From contig NZ_CP011308.1 in NCBI RefSeq assembly GCF_000987835.1, positions 496,001-560,000 on the forward strand: a stretch of DNA of 64,000 nucleotides. The letters run 5' to 3'. This document shows positions 17,468-25,032 of this stretch, piece after piece. Both the position numbers and the translations under genes were made by a program. Numbering within the stretch: the stretch's first letter is position 1; every line of letters begins with the position of its first letter. This stretch comes from Sulfurovum lithotrophicum. Its GTDB lineage: Bacteria; Campylobacterota; Campylobacteria; Campylobacterales; Sulfurovaceae. Below the pieces are notes generated by a model. That model saw nothing but the letters and a program-made list of their open reading frames with translations, made no database searches and was not told where the DNA came from.

Positions 17468-17507
17468 TAAGAGCAGTGCTATAATCCTATAGCGGCTCTT
17501 ACTTTTT
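17468..17507 (+). terminator. Terminator of rho-murI, overlapping the 3' end of trpS
   Basis: TAAGAGC - AGT - GCTATA - ATCC - TATAGC - G - GCTCTTA forms a long, nearly continuous hairpin followed by CTTTTT on the plus strand. Its left arm starts 7 nt after the murI stop; its right half encodes the last residues (AAIGL) of trpS on the other strand. Confidence 0.7.
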
Positions 17508-18438
17508 CCATCTTGGCATCGGCGATACACTTTGCCTTTTTGGCGCCCATGGACAGGATGTCGTTGACCTCGTCCATATGGTCGAGGTAGTAGGCTCTCT
17601 TCTCTCTGGCTTCGGCCAGCTCTTCCCAGATAAGATCTTTGAGGTATTTTTTGAAGTGTCCGTATCCCTCTTTGCCGCTTTGATAGCGTTCCTGAAGCTC
17701 TTTTTTCCGGGTTTCATCCAAAAAGAGTGCCGAGAGGTTGTAGATGTTGCAGTTCTCCCATTCCAGAGGTTCTCCCAAAGGAGTGGATGAGCTGACGATC
17801 TTGTTGCATCGCTTTTGTAAAGGTTTTTCATCCATGAAGAGGTCGATGGCATTGCCGTAACTCTTGCTCATTTTCTGTCCGTCTATGCCGGGGACGGTGG
17901 CGACCTCTTCTGCGACCATATGCTCAGGCAGGGTAAAGAGCTCTCCATATTCGTTGTTGAATTTAATGGCAATGTCTCTGGTCATTTCCACATGCTGGAT
18001 CTGGTCTTTTCCTACAGGAACTTTTTCGACATCATAGAGCAGAATGTCTGCGGCCATCAGTACAGGGTAGGAGAAGAGCGCATGGCTGGCAGGAATCCCT
18101 TTGGCCACTTTGTCTTTGTAACTGTGTGCACGTTCCAGCAGCCCCATCGGTGTGAACTTGGAGAGTATCCAGTAAAGTTCAAGGACTTCGGGAACATGGC
18201 TCTGTACCCAAAAGGTTGTTTTCTCGGGGTCGATCCCTACAGCAAGGTAGTCTACCGCCGCTTCGACGGTATTTTGTCTGAGAGTTTCGGCATCTTTGGA
18301 AGAAGTGAGTGAATGGTAGTTGGCGATGAAGGTAAAGAGTTCATGCTCTTCCTGAAGTTCGACCATCGGTTTCATAGCACCGAAATAGTTCCCGATGTGA
18401 AGTTTGCCCGAAGCCTGGATTCCTGTGAGTACGCGCAT
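17479..18438 (-). CDS. trpS: Tryptophanyl-tRNA synthetase
   Basis: TrpRS charges tRNA-Trp. The class I signatures are HIGN (residues 14-17, in GIQASGKLHIGNYFGA) and KMSKS (in GIDGQKMSKSYGNAI). The 319 residues match the short bacterial type. It is the only gene of its transcript with a visible start signal: a perfect 33-bp palindrome immediately upstream holds both a TATAAT box and the AGGAG ribosome-binding site, 5 nt from the ATG. der lies 190 bp upstream on the same strand, separated by a REP pair and a heptamer repeat. Its 3' end overlaps the murI terminator. Confidence 0.96.
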   Translation of the reverse strand: MRVLTGIQASGKLHIGNYFGAMKPMVELQEEHELFTFIANYHSLTSSKDAETLRQNTVEAAVDYLAVGIDPEKTTFWVQSHVPEVLELYWILSKFTPMGLLERAHSYKDKVAKGIPASHALFSYPVLMAADILLYDVEKVPVGKDQIQHVEMTRDIAIKFNNEYGELFTLPEHMVAEEVATVPGIDGQKMSKSYGNAIDLFMDEKPLQKRCNKIVSSSTPLGEPLEWENCNIYNLSALFLDETRKKELQERYQSGKEGYGHFKKYLKDLIWEELAEAREKRAYYLDHMDEVNDILSMGAKKAKCIADAKMEKVRAAIGL

Positions 18439-18443
18439 GCTGT

Positions 18444-18476
18444 CTCCTGCTATAATTTGTGAAATTATAGCAGGAG
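18444..18476. promoter_or_regulatory. Perfect 15-bp palindrome carrying trpS promoter and ribosome-binding site
   Basis: Two perfect 15-bp arms (CTCCTGCTATAATTT and its complement AAATTATAGCAGGAG) flank a 3-nt loop. In the trpS direction the first arm holds TATAAT (18464-18469) and an anti-Shine-Dalgarno CTCCTGC; the second holds the AGGAG used by trpS. A transcript started at this -10 would begin near 18457 and lose the hairpin. Read-through RNA from der would fold and bury the AGGAG. Confidence 0.7.
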
Positions 18477-18480
18477 AGTG

Positions 18481-18508
18481 TTAAGTATTAAGTGTTAAGT
18501 GCTAAGAA
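18481..18508. repeat. Heptamer-periodic repeat upstream of trpS
   Basis: Units read TTAAGTA, TTAAGTG, TTAAGTG, CTAAGAA. They lie 5 bp beyond the trpS palindrome, so the T-rich complement occupies the -35 region of the trpS promoter. Confidence 0.6.
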
Positions 18509-18550
18509 AAATCAATGCAGGGTGCTAAAACTGCCTTACGTGGGTTTATT

Positions 18551-18625
18551 GTAGGGTGCTGTGCCCCTCACGGCACCACTATTGGAATATCGGGTTTCTG
18601 GTGCCGTCGGGAGACAGCACCCTAC
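18551..18625. repeat. GTAG-type paired REP element (between der and trpS)
   Basis: The element opens with GTAG plus a hairpin (GGTGCTGTG - 5 nt - CACGGCACC) and closes with the inverted copy (GGTGCCGTC - GGGA - GACAGCACC) plus CTAC, with a 22-bp middle. G-T wobbles keep the stems foldable. It ends 2 bp from the der stop codon. GTAG-hairpin repeats of this layout are the known substrates of REP-associated tyrosine transposases (RAYT); none is in the window. Confidence 0.75.
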
Positions 18626-18627
18626 GA

Positions 18628-20028
18628 TCACTCTTCTTCAAATCTCTCACCGCGTTTTCTGGCGACAATATCCAAAGGTACGCCCTCGAAGTCAAATTTG
18701 CTTCTGATGTAGTTTGCCAGGTAACGCTTGTAGGAGAAGTGCAGGCCGTCCGGGCGGTTGGTAATCAGTGCGATCTTTGGCGGTTTGGTCTCGTACTGTG
18801 TAGCGAATTTTATCTTGACCAGTGCACCGTTGTATGACGGGACATGGTGGCGTTGCATGGCTTCTCTGAGCACGTCGTTGAGCTTGGAAGTAGGGATGCG
18901 CTGTTTGTATCTTTCATAGATCGCGGTAATCTGGTCGAGTATCTTGTTCACGCGCATGCCGGTTTTTGCCGAGATGGTGATGAGTGGGGCGTAGTGCAGG
19001 AACTTGAGCTCGTCACGGATGTCGTCCACCGCCTCCTCGTATGTTTTTTCACCACGGATATCCCACTTGTTGATGACGATGAGCGCACCGAGCCTGAACT
19101 TCTCTATGAGGCCTGCGACCCTTTCATCCAGTTCCGTCACACCCACTGTGGCATCGATGATCAACAGGGCGATATCCGCTTTTTCGAGCATCGCTTCCGT
19201 ACGGCCCAGAGCGTACTTCTCTATACCGACGATCTTGCTTCGTTTTCTGATACCAGCTGTGTCCACAAAGGTGATCTCATAGTCATTGTGCTCGATCGTT
19301 TCATCGATAGGATCGATGGTCGTACCGGCGACATCCGATACTACGGAGCGCTCTTCCCCGAGCAGGGCATTGAGCAGGGAACTTTTGCCCGTATTGACCC
19401 GTCCGATAATAGCCACGCTGATCTTGTTGTCCGCCTCTTCAGTGGTACTGTTGATGTCGCGTACGATCTCCTCGAAGGGATTGACTTCATCTTCTGTCAG
19501 TTCAAGTGGTTCTTTTTCTTCTGCAGCCGGAATATACTGTTCCAGCCAGGCATAGAAGTCGTTGAAGTATCGGTTATGGCTTACCGACATAGGGAAGGTG
19601 GCATCGGCGCCGAATTCAAGAAATTCCCAGTAGCGCTCCTCCTCTTTGTCATTGTCGATCTTGTTGACTACAAGCGCGAGCGGTTTGCCCAGTTGCTGCA
19701 GTTTGTAGAAGAGTTCCCTGTCCTTTTCATCGGGCAGGGTCTTCCCGTCGACCATGTAAATGATCACATCGGCCATATCGGCTGCCTTGAGTGAGAAGTC
19801 CGCCACTTTGGAGAAAAGTTCGGAAGAGTAGTCTATTCCTCCGGTGTCTATGACTTCGAATTCCCGGTTGCCCGAAATGGTCACAAGGCGTTTTTTGATA
19901 TCGCGTGTTGTACCGGATACATCGGAGGTAATGGCATCTCTCTGCCTGGCAAGACGATTGAAGAGGGAACTCTTTCCGACATTGGGACGGCCGAGTATGG
20001 CTACTTTTGTTAGGTTATGTTCTTGCAT
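18628..20028 (-). CDS. der: Ribosome-assembly GTPase Der (EngA)
   Basis: Der is an essential GTPase with two tandem G domains, acting in 50S subunit maturation. The first G domain has GRPNVGKSSLFNRL and DTGGID, with NKID. The second has GRVNTGKSSLLNALLG, DTAGIRKRSK and NKWD. The KH-like C-terminal domain follows (LNDVLREAMQRHHVPSYNG). An acidic linker (EEKEPLELTEDEVNPFEEI) joins the G domains. Length 466 residues, normal. It lies downstream of mscS across a 140-bp gap that contains a REP pair, and its own stop is followed by another REP pair. Confidence 0.96.
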   Translation of the reverse strand: MQEHNLTKVAILGRPNVGKSSLFNRLARQRDAITSDVSGTTRDIKKRLVTISGNREFEVIDTGGIDYSSELFSKVADFSLKAADMADVIIYMVDGKTLPDEKDRELFYKLQQLGKPLALVVNKIDNDKEEERYWEFLEFGADATFPMSVSHNRYFNDFYAWLEQYIPAAEEKEPLELTEDEVNPFEEIVRDINSTTEEADNKISVAIIGRVNTGKSSLLNALLGEERSVVSDVAGTTIDPIDETIEHNDYEITFVDTAGIRKRSKIVGIEKYALGRTEAMLEKADIALLIIDATVGVTELDERVAGLIEKFRLGALIVINKWDIRGEKTYEEAVDDIRDELKFLHYAPLITISAKTGMRVNKILDQITAIYERYKQRIPTSKLNDVLREAMQRHHVPSYNGALVKIKFATQYETKPPKIALITNRPDGLHFSYKRYLANYIRSKFDFEGVPLDIVARKRGERFEEE

Positions 20029-20075
20029 TAATATTCTTTCTGTAGATAATTAATGCAATTATAGCAGAAAATAAC

Positions 20076-20171
20076 GTAGGTCGGGATGCCCTCGTCCCGA
20101 CAATCATTCGCATATGAGTTAATTTATACGAAGTTGATAAGGATGTCGGGGTAAGATTACCCCCAACCTAC
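20076..20171. repeat. GTAG-type paired REP element overlapping the mscS stop codon
   Basis: GTAG plus hairpin GTCGGGA - 8 nt - TCCCGAC on the left, and hairpin GGGGTAA-GA-TTACCCC plus CTAC on the right, frame 96 bp. The stem sequences differ completely from the other copies while the GTAGG/CCTAC ends are kept. The terminal CTA supplies the TAG stop of mscS (20168-20170). Confidence 0.7.
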
Positions 20172-21358
20172 GATTGGGCAGGGGGTAATTGTTCCACATA
20201 AATACTCTGACTTGGGAAGGCGAAACTGCTGCCGTTCTCTTCAACGATCTGCATGATTTTGAGGTGAATATCTTCTCTGATCTCAAGGTAATTAGCCCAG
20301 TTTGCTGTTGCAGTGAAGGTGTAGATGAAGATATCCAGAGATGAATCTCCAAAAGAGTCGAAAAAGACCATCAATGAATCTTTCTGACTGATGCCTTTGT
20401 GTGAACGAAGCATCGCTTCGATGTCACTTTTTATTTTGACGAGCTGCTGTGAGGTCGTACCATAGGTAAGTCCGATATGCATCTTGATACGGCGGATACC
20501 TCTGCGTGAGAAATTCTCTATGGGCTGGTTGGCTACCAGTTGATTTGGAACAGTAATAAGTGTTTTCTGAAAAGAGCGTATCTTGGTTGTACGCATTCCT
20601 ACATCTTCCACTACCCCTTCCACACCTCCAACTTTTACCCATTCACCGATACGGATGGACTTGTCGGCAAGCAGGGCAAAAGAACCGAAAAGATTGGCGG
20701 CTGTATCTTTTGCTGCCAAAGCAAATGCGAGACCACCCAGTCCCAAAGATGCGATGAGTGCAGTGACGTTAATACCCCATGTCTGTAAAATGGCAGCCAG
20801 CCCGATACCGCCAATAACGATCTTGAGTATGGCCAAAATAAAATTGCCCATTTCTCTGGAGAGATCCGGATTGAATTTTGCGGTCAAATCATAAAAAAGT
20901 TCCCTTAATGCTTCGGTAATGGCAAGCATAGCCCAGAATATTGTATAGATCACCAGCGTATTGAGTATGGTTTTGATGAAGACTGTTTCTTTAAAAATGA
21001 GAAGAAAGAAAAAGTGTAACGCCATGATGATAAATGCAAAACGCAAAGGCTCTTTCAATGCCGAAATGATGCGGTCATCATAAAAGGTCTTTGAATGTTT
21101 GGCAAGTCTCTGTAAAAAGCCCAATATGATACGGGTAAATACTTTTCGCAATACCAGAATGAATAAAAAGACAAGAATGGCCAGCAAAAGGTTTGCCAGA
21201 GGTATATCAAAGATCATCTGTTGAAAAAAAGCTCCGTATTTGGACGTATACAATGGAATAAGCTGATTCTGTATATCCTGGGCAAGCCCCATATCAAGAT
21301 TGTCGACAACATTGAGTGTGCTTGTCAGGTTCTGCTCTATACTGGTATTTGTATCCAT
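20168..21358 (-). CDS. Mechanosensitive ion channel, MscS family
   Basis: MscS channels open under membrane tension to release solutes after hypo-osmotic shock. After a short hydrophilic N-terminus come hydrophobic segments at about residues 55-80, 100-125, 150-175 and 190-210. The pore helix is the Gly/Ala-rich LGLGGLAFALAAKDTAANLFGS. The beta-domain follows (IRIGEWVKVGGVEGVVEDVGMRTT) and then a C-terminal alpha/beta domain. I start at ATG 21358, after GGAGG, giving 396 residues; the longer open frame to 21484 runs into the divergent gene's region. The TAG stop is provided by the end of a REP element, so the original C-terminus may have been altered by that insertion. Confidence 0.92.
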   Translation of the reverse strand: MDTNTSIEQNLTSTLNVVDNLDMGLAQDIQNQLIPLYTSKYGAFFQQMIFDIPLANLLLAILVFLFILVLRKVFTRIILGFLQRLAKHSKTFYDDRIISALKEPLRFAFIIMALHFFFLLIFKETVFIKTILNTLVIYTIFWAMLAITEALRELFYDLTAKFNPDLSREMGNFILAILKIVIGGIGLAAILQTWGINVTALIASLGLGGLAFALAAKDTAANLFGSFALLADKSIRIGEWVKVGGVEGVVEDVGMRTTKIRSFQKTLITVPNQLVANQPIENFSRRGIRRIKMHIGLTYGTTSQQLVKIKSDIEAMLRSHKGISQKDSLMVFFDSFGDSSLDIFIYTFTATANWANYLEIREDIHLKIMQIVEENGSSFAFPSQSIYVEQLPPAQS

Positions 21359-21386
21359 AAAAATTCCTCCACGCTTTATCCCCATC

Positions 21387-21392
21387 ATTATA
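21387..21392 (-). promoter_or_regulatory. -10 box of mscS in the divergent gap
   Basis: TATAAT on the minus strand lies 29 bp before the mscS ATG. The 64-bp gap between the divergent genes also holds a plus-strand TAAAAT (about 21394-21399) that could serve the DUF3108 gene, so the two promoters nearly overlap. Confidence 0.45.
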
Positions 21393-21422
21393 GTAAAATA
21401 ACATTCAAGTAGGAGAAAAACA

Positions 21423-22163
21423 ATGAATAAAACAGTGCAATACATACTTGTTATGATCTTTTTGGTATCAGTCGGGCATGCCAAAGTGCTTGATGCTGCA
21501 TACAGTGTAAGCTACGGTATATTCGGACAGCTTGGTGTCAGTACAGCACATTTGGAGACCAGTAAAAACAGCTATGTCATAGAAATATCAGCCAGAACAA
21601 CAGGCATCGTTAAAAAACTGAGCAGGAACCGGCAGGAGAAATATATCAGCAAAGGACACATCGTCAATGGCATACTGATCTCTGATTCGTTACGTATGAT
21701 CAGGAGTTATGGTGACAAATACAGTGAAAAGATATATCGCACGGATCACAGGAAGAAAAAAGTGACGAAAACCTACATTGCCAGGAAAAAAGGGAAAATA
21801 TATAAAAATGAAACAAAAGAGCTTGCTTTTTACAGTCAGGACGACCTGCTCACACTCTATTTCAATCTCCCAAAAAAAATTGACCTTTCAAAAGCGGGTA
21901 CTTATGAGATAGGTGCAGTAGGAGCGGAAAAACAGGATGGAAAAGTGACCATCATCGTCCCCGATATGGATAGAAGGAGTATCTATGAAAAGATACTTGG
22001 TAAAGGTAACTTTCGGTACCTGACGGCTATCGTTTACCAGAAGATCTTCGAGAGTAACAAAGGGGAGCTGATGATTGCAGTGGGCAAAGACAACATCGCC
22101 CAAAAAGCTGTTTTGAAAGATTTGGTATTGTATGGTGACCTGGTGGTCGAAAGGATCAAATAG
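21423..22163 (+). CDS. Exported DUF3108-family protein
   Basis: A 246-residue protein with a signal peptide (MNKTVQYILVMIFLVSVGHA). It matches the DUF3108 pattern: an N-terminal Y-x-V-x-Y/F-G-x-x-G strand set, a basic middle region, and the C-terminal AVLKDLVLYGDLVVERI. The family is periplasmic and of unknown function. A run of Lys/Arg-rich strands (HRKKKVTKTYIARKKGKIYKNETK) marks the centre. AGGAG lies upstream at good spacing. It is divergent from mscS and followed 92 bp later by the EamA exporter. Confidence 0.8.
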   Translation: MNKTVQYILVMIFLVSVGHAKVLDAAYSVSYGIFGQLGVSTAHLETSKNSYVIEISARTTGIVKKLSRNRQEKYISKGHIVNGILISDSLRMIRSYGDKYSEKIYRTDHRKKKVTKTYIARKKGKIYKNETKELAFYSQDDLLTLYFNLPKKIDLSKAGTYEIGAVGAEKQDGKVTIIVPDMDRRSIYEKILGKGNFRYLTAIVYQKIFESNKGELMIAVGKDNIAQKAVLKDLVLYGDLVVERIK

Positions 22164-22255
22164 CTTCCGCATTTAAAACAAAATCGATTGAAATGTCACT
22201 GAACGCTCCTTTTTATGCTAAACTTCCGAAAAAATTTATTAAATCAGGCCGCACA

Positions 22256-23158
22256 ATGACACAAATCATCAGGAATATGGACAGGGGTATCCTTTTTATG
22301 CTGCTGGCATCACTCTCGTTCGCGTTCATGGGTGGCTTTGCCAAAGTGGTTTCACAGGTCCTGCCTCCTGTTGAGGTGACTTTCTTCAGAAATATCTTCG
22401 GTGTGGTGCTGGTCGGCCTTTCCATTTACAAAGTACCTTTGAAGCAGACAGGTGGCAAGTTCCTGCTTCTGATATTTCGGGGTTCCATGGGTTTTGCCGC
22501 ACTGCTGGCATACTTCTACATCATGGCGCATATCCCCCTTGGAGAAGCGGTGACCTACAACAAAACTTCCCCGATCTTTGTGGCGATCTTTGCCTATATT
22601 TTCCTGAAAGAGAAACTGCCTCCCTCGGCGATGATCGCGATCGTGATCGGTTTTGTCGGTATCGTATTGATCGCACAGCCCCAGGGAGGCAGCTTTGACA
22701 AATACGATATCCTGGGTATCTTTTCGGGTATCGGTGCAGCTCTGGCATATACTTCGATAAGGGAGCTTCGAAGGTATTACGATACCCGTGCCATAGTCAT
22801 GTCCTTTATGGGCGTAGGAACCATAGCGCCACTCTTTTTGATGCTTATCACACCTTATGTAAGCGTCCCGGAGGGATTCGACTGGATGTTTGCCAAATTT
22901 GTCTGGCCTCAGGGAGTGGAGTGGCTTTATGTGACCGCCGTGGGTATTTTTGCAACGATGTCACAGCTTTTAATGACCAAAGCCTATGAACTGACCAAAG
23001 CGGGGATCGTAGGAACCATCTCCTACAGCAATATCGTGTTCGCATTGATCATCGGTACACTGCTGGGGGACCCCATTCCTGATTTTTGGACAATTTTGGG
23101 TATAATCCTTGTTATTGTCTCAGGGCTGATGGTCGCATTGGCCAAAGAGAAGCCGTAA
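22256..23158 (+). CDS. EamA/DMT-family membrane transporter
   Basis: About 300 residues with ten predicted membrane helices arranged as two EamA repeats (first half ending near VLIAQPQGG, second ending at VSGLMVALAKEK). Hallmarks include FAFMGGFAKVVSQVLPPVEVTFFRN in the first helices and GEAVTYNKTSPIFVAIFAYIFLKE split across helices 3-4. The family exports metabolites or amino acids; the substrate cannot be told. I prefer ATG 22256 (MTQIIRNMDRG); an earlier in-frame ATG at 22193 lacks any ribosome-binding site and overlaps a promoter-like TTGAAA...TATGCT. kdsA follows 18 bp downstream. Confidence 0.85.
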   Translation: MTQIIRNMDRGILFMLLASLSFAFMGGFAKVVSQVLPPVEVTFFRNIFGVVLVGLSIYKVPLKQTGGKFLLLIFRGSMGFAALLAYFYIMAHIPLGEAVTYNKTSPIFVAIFAYIFLKEKLPPSAMIAIVIGFVGIVLIAQPQGGSFDKYDILGIFSGIGAALAYTSIRELRRYYDTRAIVMSFMGVGTIAPLFLMLITPYVSVPEGFDWMFAKFVWPQGVEWLYVTAVGIFATMSQLLMTKAYELTKAGIVGTISYSNIVFALIIGTLLGDPIPDFWTILGIILVIVSGLMVALAKEKP

Positions 23159-23176
23159 GCAAAGAATGGAGTTGAT

Positions 23177-23977
23177 ATGATACTGATCGCCGGGCCCTGT
23201 GTTCTTGAAAGCCGTGAAAATGTGATGCGTATTGCCGAATCATTGGGAAAATACGATGATGACTGTACAAAAGATTTTTACTTCAAGGCTAGCTTCGACA
23301 AAGCAAACCGTACCAGTCTGGACAGTTTCAGAGGCCCCGGTCTTGAAGAGGGGCTCAAAATGCTGCAGGAAGTCAAAGATCAGTTCGGTTACAAGATACT
23401 GACCGATGTGCATGACTATACACAGCCCGCAGCTGCGGCAGAAGTGGCAGATGTCTTGCAGATACCGGCTTTCCTCTCACGTCAGACAGACCTGCTGGTA
23501 GCCGCGGCAAAGACCTCTGCTGTAGTGAACATCAAAAAAGGGCAGTTTTTGGCACCGGCTGCTATGGAACACTCCGTGGCCAAAGTACTCAAGACCAGAG
23601 GCTTTGACGGCGAGGTGAATTACGAGAATGCCGAAAAATACAATGTTTGGCTGACTGAACGAGGCTCGAGCTTCGGGTACGGGAACCTGGTGGTCGATAT
23701 GCGCGGACTGGTCACTATGCGGCAATTTGCACCGGTGATCTTCGATGCGACACATTCGGTACAGATGCCTGCATCAGGTGGAGCAAGCAGTGGAGGAGAC
23801 AGTTCTTTTGTGCCATATCTTTCACGTGCGGCCGCAGCAGTTGGAGTGGACGGTTTTTTCTTTGAGACCCATTTTGATCCAAGCATCGCTTTGAGTGACG
23901 GTCCGAATATGATAGAATTGCAAAAACTTGACGGGTTGATCGAGCAGATTGATGAGATCAGGTCGATTGTAGAGTAG
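23177..23977 (+). CDS. kdsA: 3-deoxy-8-phosphooctulonate (KDO-8-P) synthase
   Basis: KdsA condenses phosphoenolpyruvate with arabinose-5-phosphate to KDO-8-phosphate for lipopolysaccharide core synthesis. Motifs: IAGPCVLES near the N-terminus, [12 protein letters not shown] (substrate-binding lysines), TDVHDYTQ and the C-terminal FFETHFDP. Length 266 residues, slightly short of the usual 270-285. GGAG precedes the ATG. It is followed by ribH 45 bp downstream, a frequent arrangement in Campylobacterota (kdsA-ribH-nusB). Confidence 0.96.
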   Translation: MILIAGPCVLESRENVMRIAESLGKYDDDCTKDFYFKASFDKANRTSLDSFRGPGLEEGLKMLQEVKDQFGYKILTDVHDYTQPAAAAEVADVLQIPAFLSRQTDLLVAAAKTSAVVNIKKGQFLAPAAMEHSVAKVLKTRGFDGEVNYENAEKYNVWLTERGSSFGYGNLVVDMRGLVTMRQFAPVIFDATHSVQMPASGGASSGGDSSFVPYLSRAAAAVGVDGFFFETHFDPSIALSDGPNMIELQKLDGLIEQIDEIRSIVE

Positions 23978-24022
23978 TACCAAAAGTGCTTAAGAGATAA
24001 ACAAATTTAAAGAAGGACAAAA

Positions 24023-24493
24023 ATGAAAATAGTAGAAGGAAATCTTTCCGTAGACAAAAGCAAAAAAGTAGCGATCATCAATGCAAGATTCAACCACTTC
24101 ATTACAGACAGACTGGTAGAAGGGGCAAAAGATGCCTATACAAGACATGGTGGGAATCCTGATGATCTTGACCTGATCCTCGTACCGGGTGCTTTCGAAA
24201 TCCCGTTCGCTCTGGATAAAGCTTTGGCATCAGGGAAATACGATGCAGTATGCTGTCTCGGTGCCGTGATCAGAGGTGCGACACCGCATTTTGACTATGT
24301 ATCTGCTGAAGCGACAAAAGGCGTGGCCAACGTCACGCTCAAGTACGGAAAACCGGCAACTTTCGGCGTATTGACCGTTGACAGTATTGAACAGGCGATC
24401 GAAAGAGCCGGAACCAAAGCTGGCAACAAGGGTGCTGAAGCGATGGTAGGACTGATCGAGCTTATCAATCTTTACGGATCATTAGAAAAATAA
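24023..24493 (+). CDS. ribH: 6,7-dimethyl-8-ribityllumazine synthase
   Basis: RibH makes lumazine, the penultimate riboflavin precursor. The 156-residue protein has the conserved NARFNHFI start (usually NxRFN), [14 protein letters not shown], the catalytic-histidine region [17 protein letters not shown] and [13 protein letters not shown] lies 7 nt before the ATG. It is the second gene of kdsA-ribH-nusB. A REP pair separates it from nusB and might end or attenuate the transcript. Confidence 0.96.
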   Translation: MKIVEGNLSVDKSKKVAIINARFNHFITDRLVEGAKDAYTRHGGNPDDLDLILVPGAFEIPFALDKALASGKYDAVCCLGAVIRGATPHFDYVSAEATKGVANVTLKYGKPATFGVLTVDSIEQAIERAGTKAGNKGAEAMVGLIELINLYGSLEK

Positions 24494-24505
24494 TATGTCA
24501 ATGAC

Positions 24506-24563
24506 GTAGGGTGTGCAATTGCACACCGTTGTAAATATTGTGGTGTGCAATTGCACACCCTAC
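24506..24563. repeat. GTAG-type paired REP element (ribH-nusB)
   Basis: GTAG, hairpin GGTGTGC-AATT-GCACACC, 14-bp middle, an identical hairpin and CTAC; 58 bp. It starts 12 bp after the ribH stop and ends 12 bp before the nusB ATG. Confidence 0.8.
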
Positions 24564-24574
24564 AAAGGAAACAG

Positions 24575-24967
24575 ATGGCAACAAGACATCAGGCAAGAAC
24601 AGCAGTCGTAGGTTTGCTTTACGCTTATGACCTGGGCAATGAGAACATCGCCAAATTCTCCGACGAGATACTCGAAGAGGACAAGATACGCAACAAGCAG
24701 AGAGATTTTTCGCATGACCTTTTTGACGGGACCATAGAAAATCTCGAAATGCTCGATGCTGAGATAAAGAAACATTTGACCGATTGGGATTATGATGCTA
24801 TCGGCAGAGTGGAAAAGGCCATTTTGCGTCTGGGGGCCTATGAGATACTCGTAGCCAAAACAGACAGGGCCATTATCATCAACGAAGCGGTGGAGCTTGC
24901 GAAATCGCTTGCAGACGAAAAATCACCGCAGTTTATCAACGGCGTGCTGGATGCGATAGGGAAATAA
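24575..24967 (+). CDS. nusB: Transcription antitermination factor NusB
   Basis: NusB binds boxA RNA with NusE/S10 in rRNA antitermination. The protein begins MATRHQARTAVVGLLYAYDLG and ends with the family's signature AIIINEAVELAKSLADEKSPQFINGVLDAI, here quoted as AIIINEAVELAK and SPQFINGVLDAIGK. I use ATG 24575 (130 residues), 5-6 nt after AAAGGA; the frame extends upstream only into the REP element. Both flanks are REP pairs, the second beginning 2 bp after the stop. Confidence 0.94.
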   Translation: MATRHQARTAVVGLLYAYDLGNENIAKFSDEILEEDKIRNKQRDFSHDLFDGTIENLEMLDAEIKKHLTDWDYDAIGRVEKAILRLGAYEILVAKTDRAIIINEAVELAKSLADEKSPQFINGVLDAIGK

Positions 24968-24969
24968 TG

Positions 24970-25022
24970 GTAGGGTGTGCAACAGCACACCATTAATAAA
25001 GGTGTGCTGTTGCACACCCTAC
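24970..25022. repeat. GTAG-type paired REP element (nusB-mqnC)
   Basis: GTAG, hairpin GGTGTGC-AACA-GCACACC, 9-bp middle, then the reverse complement (GGTGTGC-TGTT-GCACACC) and CTAC; 53 bp. It begins 2 bp after the nusB stop, and its end is joined directly to the mqnC ribosome-binding site (CTACGGAG). Confidence 0.8.
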
Positions 25023-25032
25023 GGAGAATGAT

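Noticed and set aside
18844-19794. 316-codon open frame on the plus strand opposite der
   Set aside because: It is antisense to all of the der core; the protein has no recognisable pattern, and der is clearly coding on the other strand.
24506-25022. Riboswitch or intrinsic terminators at ribH/nusB
   Set aside because: The hairpins are REP pairs with GTAG/CTAC ends, found also at unrelated genes; no FMN-type conserved core and no T-runs.
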